This document shows, piece by piece, positions 23,145 to 35,100 of a stretch of 64,000 bases of DNA (its first letter is position 1; each line of letters opens with the position of its first letter). The notes beneath the pieces were generated by a model, which saw nothing but the letters and a program-made list of their open reading frames with translations, did not search any database and was not told the origin of the DNA. A program made the position numbers and the translations under genes. This DNA is from Apoda limacodes (Eukaryota; Arthropoda; Insecta; Lepidoptera; Limacodidae). Location: NCBI GenBank assembly GCA_946406115.1, contig OX291544.1:23081521-23145520 (forward strand). The letters run 5' to 3'.

Positions 23145-26100
23145 CTGTAAATACAAAAAAGAAAATACAGTACAAATTGAACTTTCTTCTGAGAAACAAC
23201 TGGCTACTAAAACAAGAAAGACAAAGAATAAAAGACAAGCAACTCAAAGCCTATCAAGCAAGTGTATGAGTACCTACTCGTAAACGCACATTTCCAAAGA
23301 TGAGCCGTTGTTCGTTGCAAGATATGCATTCATTTTCTCTACTTAGATTCACTCAGGGCCGGATTAATAGTCGTTGCTAAGTAATGTCCTAAGTAATACT
23401 TCTGAGAGACTTACTTGGAGAATTCTATACGATACTAACTACTGCTATTAGTCATATTTGCCAGATTTTCAAAAACAAAAAGCCATTTTCAATAGCTAAA
23501 GAAGAAAATTAATTTCGGTGGTTATAATAACTGGCTTTCGTTTTTTTGTACCTAAAATTCTATACTTTTTTTCATGTCAATTCATTGTAAACAGTGGTTT
23601 TGTTTATCAACAACGCTGTATTGCATTTCAAATGCGCAATGTATATCTTATGTCTATGGATTTCAAACGAGAATTGTTAGCTCTGATTTTACGGAATCGA
23701 GCGGCGGGCCTCATTTCATTGCTGCATTTAAATACATTACGCTTATTAAGCATATGTCTTAGAATGTTACTTTGTCTAAGCCACGGCTATTAATCCGGGC
23801 CTCAGACTCGACAAGCTGCTTCCTTATTATCGCCACATTTTTTCTACCACCAAGGTGGCAAACAAGCTTACGGTCTGTGTGATGCTAAGTTGTTAGCCTA
23901 TGGACGCTTGCAACACCAGGAGTATTACTCGCGATTGCTGACTAATGCAGACCCTTTAAAAATCTTATCACTGCGTTCTTGAAGAATATTGAAGTAGAAG
24001 TACGGAGCTCATTCAACATTCAGGTTTTAAGGTGGGGGTTGCTCACAATGCTTTGACTTACCTTCTCATCACACTTATTCGTAGGTTAACAATGGCATTA
24101 CGTGCATGCAAAGCGGGTGCTAAGACCTTATTTACTCCCACGAGCTTTGTCTTTGTTTAAACTTTTCTCAAACGCCGCCGCCGGTGTTCATAGAGCTCGC
24201 GGCAATGAGGCGCCTATTCTATCAAGTATAATGTCTGATTAAAATGTGAACTACGCGCACACTACAAGCTAGCAATTAACAGTTTTAACTTAAGCCAAAA
24301 TTTTATAAATAAATAATTAATCTAATTTTAAGTTAATAGTGGAAAGTTGTTAAGGATTTGTTCTAATTTCTCGGATAAGTAACCCACCACGCGCGCCTTT
24401 TTCCTGCGCTGTTTTCGACGGCGGCGTTTGAAACCAAGCAAATTCATAATATCTTGTAAAATGACGAAATGGACAGAAAATACGATAATTTATGGAACTA
24501 TATATATATACGCTTTGGCTGTATGTGGAAATAATCTATTTGGTCTTAACCTTTCCTTGATTAATTTTGCAGTATTTCACCAAAATTGTTTAATCATTTC
24601 ATCATTCACCTCGTCTTAGCTGCAATTTACGTCGGAATTTAATACGATGCGTATTTGGTCTTCTATTTTGTGCGGTTTACTAAATCCTAACTAAATTCAC
24701 CTGCGAACGCTCAAGTCCACATTGTTTAGTTAAGATTAAGTTAAACTATACTTATCTACTTAATCACTAAATGCATGTTAACCAGCCATTAGTGGGTTGC
24801 TAGCCAAAGTAACAAACGTTCGATAAACCAAGTTAAGTAAGCCACCTGCAGTGTATTTAAGCTTTCAGCAAGCCGTCGAGCAAGGACATTAGAAGTAATT
24901 AAACATACGACAACATTTCGCAGAACCAATGGTTTCGTGTCGACGACGTCTCGCTTGGCACGTGAGAGTTTCACATCCAGTTCCACTTTATAATTCATAT
25001 ATTTAAGAACCACCTGAGCAAACCATAAACATAAAAAACAATCATAAAAGGTACGGGGACCTTATTGGAAACAGTCTCAAACTATTCGAACTCTGGAATT
25101 CGAGACAAAAATTAATGGAAGTCTGACTTACCGCTCGAAACCTACATACACGATGTACTTGTACACATTTTTTTTCACGAATTTCATAATTCGAATTGCT
25201 CGAGACTGTTCCACAATAAGGTCCCAGGTATCTCAAAAGAAGCGTCGGATAAACTTTCTTGGTTTACAAATTACAAAATCAATCTAAAGCATCTAAGCGA
25301 CGGACGACAAAAGGTTGTAAAATAAAATTTGTGTATAGTCATTTTTTTAGGGTTCCGTAAGCTGCCAACGGAGCCCTATTACTAAACCTACGCTGTCTGT
25401 CTGTCCGTTGATCTGTCTGACCATTAAAAGGCTCTATCTTTCAGGCCGAAATAGGTAAAAGCTCCCCATAATATAAGAAACACATTTTTGTTGTTTTTGC
25501 TCTATCGTAAAAACAGTAATACATACAAACTTCAAAATCCCAGTGAAAAAAAGTATGAAGTGTAAAATATAACAACAAATAATAAAAATCGGCCAAGTGC
25601 TAGACGGGCCGAAGCAATTGCCATTTTAAATTACCGGTACAACGCCATCTAGCAATAGTATTAAGAGACACAGTTACACATTTCTTTAGGAAGTTCTCAT
25701 ACAAGAAACACATTTTCGTTGTTTTTGTTCAATCGTAAAAACAGTAATACATACAAACTTCAAACTTGCAGTGAAATATAGTGTGAACTTTGAAGTATAA
25801 AAACAAATAATTATCTATCATCTATCTATCTTATTATCGAGAGTAAGGACCAGAACACATGGTGAAACGCAAAAGCGACAAAACTGCAACTCCTAGTTAC
25901 TTTTGAGTTTCATTTGAGTTTATGCCATGGACTCCGGTTGAAAACTGTTGCAGGAAACTCGTCGTTTCATCGCTTCGCGGTATTTTCGATGCAACAAAAT
26001 GGCTGATGACGAAAATAAACATATTCAATTTGTGTTGGAAGTTAAGAAGTATCCTTGCTTGTACAATATAACACTATCAAGCTACTCAAGCAGAACTGAA

Positions 26101-29100
26101 AGCATGGGCAGAAATTGGAAAAGCAATAAAGATACAAATACATAACCACAACTTCTTCATCACTTGAGCGAGACATTTTACACACGTTTGTTCTCAAAGA
26201 AACTGAAATGATTGTGATAGTTTCATTACATTGTGGTACAATTAAGGTTGCGCTGTGTGTGGATAACGTCTGAAACTAGTTTCACACCAATAATTTCAAA
26301 AGGGTTTCGTTGCAGTTGCGTTAACGGTCTGTTCTGGGCCTAACAGTAACGCATTTGTTTGTTGGAAACGATATTCAAAATTTAGCAACGTTGGGCTTGG
26401 TCAGCACTTGGATGGGTGACCGCTTAGCGGCACACTTTTTTTGTTTGTGTTTGTAAATTATGTAAATGGTGGCACTTGGCCGATTTTTTTACAGATCAGA
26501 ATATACCACCTTCGAGGCTCTTCTAACAACAAATTACCTACATGATTTTTCCAATTAAATTAAGGATGATTTGAATCATTTACTTTTTCCACAAATCTCT
26601 AGGGCGACATTTTTATTTGTTATTAAAAAGTCCAGTTACCTGTGTTTCCCATGCCAGTAATAGACCAGAAGCGTGAAGCCGGCCTACCAGCTCGCTGATC
26701 TTCTCAGTGTATGGCGAACTTTTCCTAAGCATGGCCACACACTGCTCGTAGTAAAACTTCTCTGACATTAGTTCCAGATCTAAAACAGCTTCTTCAGTTA
26801 TGTATTCACCAATGGCAAAGTAACCTGTAATAGAAAATTTATATAACTTTGGCCTGCAGTTTAATTAAGTTCTAAAATAATGAAAATTCCCATTCCGATG
26901 ATAGAAGGTCTCACCCGCAGGCAGAATTTCTAGAACGAACGCCATATTCCTCGCAAAACTTTTCTCTTTAAGCACTTCGGCGTTGTATACTTTGAACTGT
27001 TTTACCAGCTCTTTCATCAAAGGCTGAAAAACATACAAACATTTTAAGCACTGGATGCTGAATAATAGGACTCGCGCACGAAGGGTTCCGTTCCATTGTC
27101 TATAAAAACAGCAAAAAAATCACGTTTGTGGTATGGGATTCCCGCTAAAATTTTTGTTTTATTTTAATTTATTTTAAATATAAAGTAAATATATAACTAA
27201 ATATTCTGTGAATATTTCAAGCGTCTACCTGTTTTCCTACTTCATTTGAGTAACTTTCAATGGAATTTGTACGAAAATTTCACTTTTCTAAGTACATTTT
27301 TAACTTTGTCTACTATTACTCGTTATAGCTTGTAAAGTGTAATTTTCGTGATAGTTTTCCTTTTAAATTCATTATATGAACTACCACCGTAATTTTTTTT
27401 ACATTTCCAAATATTATACTTTCGCTCGTAGAGGGGGGGGGGGGGGGGAAACTTGACTCTAACAAAAATTAGTACTTTAAATCTAAATGTTTCGCAAACG
27501 GAGCCTTAAATCAAAAAAAACTGGTTGCCTGTAAAGTCGGTATACGGGCGAAAGTTTTACGTGACAACTTGTGCCTTTCACTTTTTATGTCTGTCTCTCT
27601 CGCTCTTAGGCGGGCTAACCATGCCGCGTGCCTCTCACTCGCTCTCATTGTGAGCGCATAACGTGAGCGGAGCGTAACGCAGTTTCTTGAAGTGTCACCC
27701 GGCAAACCAATTTATAAGACGTTGTCACGTCAAAAATAATCTTTGCATACCGCCAATGTTTTTGGAATTCCTATCTAACGATACCTTACACGATGGGGTA
27801 GACAAGAAAAAAAAATTACGTCCCCATTTCACATGTAGGGGAGGTGCCCTAAATTTTTTTCAAAGATTTTATTCTACTACTTCGTCAGCTTGATCAATGT
27901 GTATATCCCAGACAAATTGCAGCTTTCTTGTATTAGTAGTTTTTGAACTAAGCTGCGGACAGACGGACGGACGGACATGGCGAAACTATAAGGGTTCCTA
28001 GTCGACTACGGAACTCTAAAAAAGGCTACAAAATACGATTCTTAACTATAAATAAGAAACATTCTTTTTAAACTTCTTTTACTTTTTTTTATGTACTGTG
28101 GACTGAACGAATTTGTTCGCACGTAACACTAAAATATTAATTTATAGATACCACTTACATCAGACGACAGCATTATCGAAAGAATCCAGACATCGTGGGT
28201 GCCTCCCCACTCCATCTTCTTGTCGACCAGGTCCTGAATAGTGTCAATGGATTTTTCATATGTGGGCACAGTGAACAATGAAGCAAGCCCACTGCTATAT
28301 GCATTGTCAATGACCAAGCCTGTTATAAGCATCCATATTGTTACGCTGCGTACCCTCCAGGTGTAGTCGATTTTGTTTTGAGACTGTATACAGAAAAGCA
28401 ATAGGCAAACAGTTTTAGCTCTTTAAATAGGAAAGAAGCAATAGCCGCAGCATTGTCTGGACGTACGGTCAGTAGTAAAACTGCATATAGAGTTTCAAAA
28501 CAAAATAGAATGGCAAAGCGTAGTCACTCACACACTTAAAGAAATAAAGTAATAATAAGTCTTGTAGAACCTGAGTAATATTAGTTTCATTTGATATTGT
28601 ATATAATAATTTCACTAAGAAAATTATCGTATCCGTAGCCTAGTGGATAGACGTATCAGATCCTAATACGTGTACTCAGTGCAATGCAGGTTGTGGATTC
28701 GAATCTCACCTTATGCCTTTCTTTTAGTTTTTGTTACAATTTACGAATTATGAATATTTTGTTCAGGTAAACAGCTTAGACCAATTTTCTAATAGCTATT
28801 AAGTAAGAAGCGGAAACTACGTAGGTAGATATTTTATTTTTGTCGTTCGTTGCCGATTTGTTTCGGGGGTATGTGCTGACAAGGTTGTTTGGTGTTTTTA
28901 TTTAGCTATCAATTCATTACTTAGGTAGCCATTTTTTTGTCGTTGTGGATGTGTTACTGTAGGTGCTTGTGTTGTTTAGTGTTTTTATTAAATTTCTTTG
29001 CTAAAAAATTAGTGTCGGACAACCGTCCGGAATCGTGACAACTTGTGCCTTTCACTTTTTATGTCTGTCTCTCTCGCTCTTAGGCGGGCTAACCATGCCG

Positions 29101-32100
29101 CGTGCCTCTCACTCGCTCTCATTGTGAGCGCATAACGTGAGCGGAGCGTAACGCAGTTTCTTGAAGTGTCACCCGGCAAACCAATTTATAAGACGTTGTC
29201 ACGTCAAAATAATATGCAGGCCAATATTAATATTCAAGAGAGGATGCGTATTATAGAACTATATAATTTGAGTTACAATATATCGCAAATTTGCAATGAG
29301 ACTGGTTTTACCGTAAGTATTTTATTTGATGTTAATGTTACATCATAATTTTTTTATCCCACACTTTTTGTATGAAAATTACTAAAAAAAATTGAAAATA
29401 TAATTTCAGTAGTTTGAAAAATGTTTATTTTAATCTGGGTATTTGGTTTTTAGTGGATTACCGTAAAGCGTAGGGTCTCGCGCAACCAAGAGGAGAGGAG
29501 TTTATCAACTCGACCTCGAAGTAGACGCCCGCGGCACATTAATGCGACTCAAAGTCGATTTATGGTGGAACAATACGAGAACAATGGTTTCATACCGACT
29601 GCTGTGTTTGGGAACATGTTTCATATATCTACACACACTGCTGATTGAGCTCTGCATATTGAAGGATTGCATCATAGAAAGCCAGCTAAATAACCATATT
29701 TAACTAATACCCATAAACAAAATAGATTGTTGTTTGCAAGGGAGTATTTAGATTTTGACTGGGAGCACACCTAATTCACCGATGAGAAGTCGTTTGAATC
29801 ACCTAAAAACTAAATATTTTGTAAATATTTTAAGCGTCTACCTGTTGCGGTTATCAATATCGAGCAAAAAAACCACGTTTGTTGTATGGAAGCCCCCTTA
29901 AACATTTATTTTATTCTGTTTTTTAGTATTTGTTGTTATAGCGGCAACAGAAATATATCTTATGTGAAAATTTCAACTGTCTAACTATCACGATTCATGA
30001 GATACAGCTGGAGCCTAAGTAATAGGGTTCCGCTAATTACCCTTTGGGTACGGAACCCTTAAAAATAAAATATTATTTTTCTTACAGGTATTATTTTACA
30101 TTTCAATATATTTAAGACATACCATATTTTTTTTTACTTTGTTGTTTTAGCAGCGTTACCGAATTAATGGTGACTTGTTTTATTTTTATTCTTATGGTTA
30201 AGTTTCAATTTTCTTTTCCTTACTAAAACGAATACTTAAGCTATAACCATAGGAAATATATATATAGAAAAAAGAGACATTTATCAAAAACATTATTTAT
30301 AAAATTTTAATAAAAACCATTTTTATTAGATTGCATGTGTTTTAATTCTTGCAAACAAAACAAAAAGTTCTCATACCAATTGGTCCTTTTCAGAGAGAAC
30401 TAGATGTAAAAACATAATAAAAAATGAAAGTTATTCCTGACAAAAATACTCAAAACGGAAGTGGCGGGATTTAAACCATTGGCTTGCCATTCAATGTCGC
30501 AGCGCTTATAAATCAACCACCAGGCAGATAACATTTCATGCGAAATAAACAAACCTATGTAGAACGACAATGCAGTTTACACCTAATTAATTTGTTAGGT
30601 TAAGAAACCAAAATATATAAGAACGGTTTAAATAAACTGATTAGTAGAAAGAAAACTAAACCTTATTTCGTCGATTTAAGGTTAATATTATTGACAGTTC
30701 TGATAATGTTAATGTGTGAGTGCGAGATTCACAGAATGGTTCCACGCAATTTTAAATTTTACACTGTGCATGGACTTTAGCAAATGACAGTACAGTCACA
30801 TATTACACTGAGAATACAATAATTTGCACATATTAAAAAAATATTACGAAGGCGGCAAGAAAAGAATCAGAAAAGCAACCACGGGTGTTAAGTCTGAACG
30901 CCTTCGCTGTGCCCCGGCTGTTATCCCTGGAATCCTTCGTTACGCTTGGAAGTCTATTTGGCCCATGACGTAAGTAAGACACTGCTTTATCTTTGAATAA
31001 TATACTACTATATTTGGAAGGCATTATCCGGAACCCCTCAACCTATTTAAAATTTCATCCCCTGTTTAGAAAGCTACGTTATTTTTTACTTAATAATATA
31101 ATAAAGAGAGAGAGAGAGAGAGAGAGATTAGGAGAGGGAGAGAGAGAGAGAGCTGTTTCAGTATGTTTGTCGATATTATGTGGAGGTTAATCTCAGGAAC
31201 TTCTTAATTAATTTGAAAAATGCTTACACTGTTTATTTACTTAATATTGTAAAGAGAAAAAGGGAGAGGAAGAGAGCGATTTCAGTAAGTTTCTTTATAG
31301 GTATGTGAAGGGTAATCTTCGGAACAACTCAACTGATTTGGAAAATTCTTTCACTGTCAGAAATCTAAATTGTTTCTTTTCCCCTAATATCGTGAAGAAA
31401 GAGAGAGAAAACGGTTTCGGTAAGTTTGTTTATAGGTATGTGGAGGGTAGTCTCCGGAACCAATCAACTGATTTGGAAAATTCTTACACTGTTAAAAAGC
31501 TACATTGTTTCTTTACTTAATATTATAAAGAGAGAGAGAGAGCGATATCAGTAAGTTTGTATGTAGGTATGTGGAGGGTAATCTCCGGATCTACTAAACT
31601 GATTTGGAATTTTTTTTACTGTTAAAAAGCTACATTATTTCTTTACTTAATATTATAAAGAGAGAGAAAGAGCGGTTTCGGTAAGTTTGTTTATAGGTAT
31701 GTGGAGAGCACTCTCCGCAACCACTTTTTTCCGCAACAACAACTGATTTGAAAAATTCTTTTTCTGTTAAATAGCTTTATTGTTTCTTTACTTAATATTA
31801 TAAAGAGAAAGAGAGAGAGAGAGAGCCGTTTAGGTAAGTTTGTTTATAGGTATGTGGATGGTAATCTTTGGAACCACGTAACTGCTTTGGATTTTTGTTA
31901 CTGTTAGAAAGCTATATTGTTTCTTACTAAAGTGTGAGAGCAGATTCAGTAAGTTTGTTATGTGATTAGAGTAATCTTCGGAACCACCAATGACCTAAGC
32001 TCAACCGAATATTTTATTAGAAATAAAATACTTAACAAACAAAGTAGGACGAAGGGTAAGGACAGAAAGAGACAGAGAGAGATTTTTGTGATGATTTTTT

Positions 32101-35100
32101 AAATGCGCAGGGTAATGTTTGGAACTACTTAACGGATTTAAAAATCTTTTAAGGATTAGAAAGCTACATAAATACCGATGGCTTTATGCTATGCATTATT
32201 TAAATTTATAGTTCAAGGAGAGTGGAAGGCGGGGCGAGGTACAGTCATTTGCTAAAGTCCATGCACAGTGTAAAGGTTAAAATTGCGTAGAGCCATTCTG
32301 TGAATATCGCACTCACACATTAACATTATTAGAACTGTCAATAATATTAACCTTAAAACGACGAAATTAGGTAAACCTAATTTTTCTTAATACTAACCAG
32401 TTTATTTAAGTTAAGTTTATTTAAACCGTTCTTATATCTTTTGGTTTCTTAACCTAACAAATTAATTAGGTGTAAACTGCAGTGTTGTTCTACATAAGTA
32501 TTGTTTATTTCGCATTAAATGTTATCTGTCCCGTGGTGTGATCCATAGACGCTGCGACACTTAAATCGGCGAGCCTATGGTTCAAATCACGCTACATCCG
32601 TATTGAGTATTTTTGGTAGGAATTACTTTTTTTTTATGTTTTGACATCTAGTTCTCTCTGAAAAGGACCAATTGGTATGAGAACTTTTTGTTTTGTTTGC
32701 CAGAATTAAAACACGTGCAATCTAATATTTATTTTTATTTATTTATTTATCCATTACATTTCAACACTTTTCACATCAAAAAAACCTCTATGGGCTTAAC
32801 TATGGTGTGAGAGTCCACTTATGACAATTTAATTCATTATTATTCTAAATATATTTATACATATACACATACATACATACAAATATATATCTACATACAC
32901 ACATACACATACAATCTATATGTTAAATACATAATGTCTATTAAAGTACATGCTTCCGATTCTAAACATCTTACAAAATACTAGTGAGATATCTTTTTGA
33001 TTTTCTTTTTAATGATTTCTCATTCATCACATACATGTTTTGTATTTCACCTGGAACATCATTTATTATTTTTGGTATCAAATATTGAATAGTTCTTTTA
33101 ACGTATACATTGTTATATTTGGGTTTTACGTAATAATTCAAATAGCTTAGGTTTCTTAAATTTTTTGGACGTTTACGTCCTATTAGATATGTTTGTTTTT
33201 TGTTCTCATTAAGCATTGCGAAGTTAAATTTGTTGAGCACGTTCATAACATTTCAATACATGAAATAACCCTTAACATCGTCCTTATATTTATGTTTAAT
33301 CCTATCTGGAACTATCTGGAACCTAAATGGAATAAAAATGGTTTTTATTAAAATTTTATAAATAATGTTTTTGATAATTGTCTCTTTTTTCTATATATAT
33401 TTCCTATGGTTATAGCTTAAGTATTCGTTTTCGTAATGAAAAGAAAATTGAAACCTAACCATAAGAAAAAAAAAAATTCAAGTCACCATTCATTTGGTAA
33501 CGCTGCTATATTTTGGAAAATAACAAAGTAAAAAAAATATGTTACGTCTTAGATATATTGAAATGTAAAAAAAAATTTGTAAGAAAATAGTACTTAATTT
33601 TTAGGGTTCCGTATAAATGCCTCTTTTTTCTATATATATATTTCCTATGGTTATAGTTAAGTATTCGTTTTCGTAATGAAAAGAAAATTGAAACTTAACC
33701 ATAAGAATAAAAATAAAACAAGTCACCATTCATTCGGTAACGCTGCTATATTTTGAAAAACAACAAATTAAAAAAAAATATGTTATGTCTTAAATATATT
33801 GAAATGTAAAATAATATCTGTAAGAAAAATAGTACTTTATTTTAGGATTCCGTTCCCAAAGGGTAATTAGCGGTACCCTATTACTAAGACTCCGGCTAAA
33901 TCTCATGAACCGTGATAGTTAGACAGTTGAAATTTTCACAGAAGATATATTTCTGTTGCCGCTATAACAACAAATACTAAAAAACAGAATAAAATAAATA
34001 TTTAAGGGAGCTCCTCGATTTTGCTCGATATTGATAACGGCAACAGGTAGCCGCCTAAAATATTTACATAATATTTAATTATATAGTTACTTAAAAAATA
34101 AATAATTAAATTAAAATAAAACAAGAATTTAAGGGGGGCTCCGATACAATGTGATATCCGTCCAGATTCCATATTTTGGGACAACATTTTGTTCTGCATA
34201 ACGGGTTCCATTTCTGCGCTACAAATAAACCCTCCCGTTTTCAGATGATTGAAACGACTTCCCATCGGTGAATAATAGTCAAAATCTAAATACTCCCTTG
34301 CAAACAACAATCTTTTTTGTTTAGGGGTATTAGTTAAAAACGGTTTTTAAGCTGGCTTTCTATGATGCAATCCTTTAATATGCAGAGCTCGACGAACAGT
34401 GTGTATAGATGTATCAAACATGTTCCCAAACACAGCAGTCGGTATGAAACCAACCATAAATCTTCTTTGAGCCGCATCAATGTGCCGCGAGAGTCCACTT
34501 TGAGGCCGAGTTGATAAATTCCCCTCCTCTTGGTTGCGTGAGACCTAAAATCCAAATAGCCTCTAAAATCCAAATAGCCAGATTAAAATAACATTTTTCA
34601 AACTACTGAATTATATTTTCAATTTTTTTTAGATAATTACTTACAAAAAAGTGTGGTATTAAAAAATTTTGATATATCATAAACATCAAATAAAATACTT
34701 ACGGTAAAACCAGTCTCATTGCAAATTTGAGATATATTGTAACTCAAATTATATAGTTCTATAATACGCATCCTCTCTTGAATATTAATATTGGCTTGCA
34801 TATTATTTTTAGCAAAGAAATTTAATAAAAACACTAAACAACCTTATCAACACAAGCACCTACAGTAACACATCCACAACGACAAAAAAATGGCTACCTA
34901 AGTATGAACGCATCTAACTTAATAGCTAAATGAAAACACCAAACAACCTTGTATGCACATACCTCCAGAAACAAAATATCGGCAACGAACGACGAAAATA
35001 AAATGTCTACCTACGTAGATAGCTATTAGAACATTAAGAAGAAATTGGTCTAAGCTAACTGAACAGAATATTCATAATTTGTAAGATGTAACAAAAAAAA

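Noticed and set aside
28631..28712. Functional tRNA gene
   Set aside because: A- and B-box-like motifs are present, but acceptor and anticodon stems do not pair convincingly, and it is duplicated within a repeat.
31305..31520. Plus-strand 71-codon frame with repeated NSTDLEN/NQSTDLEN motifs
   Set aside because: It is the translated minisatellite; the repeat arises from the DNA repeat unit, not from a protein repeat with any support.
31040..31990. Regular repeat spacing that could suggest a CRISPR array
   Set aside because: The genome is eukaryotic, whole units of about 117-151 bases are similar including the parts between the most conserved blocks, and there are no cas genes.
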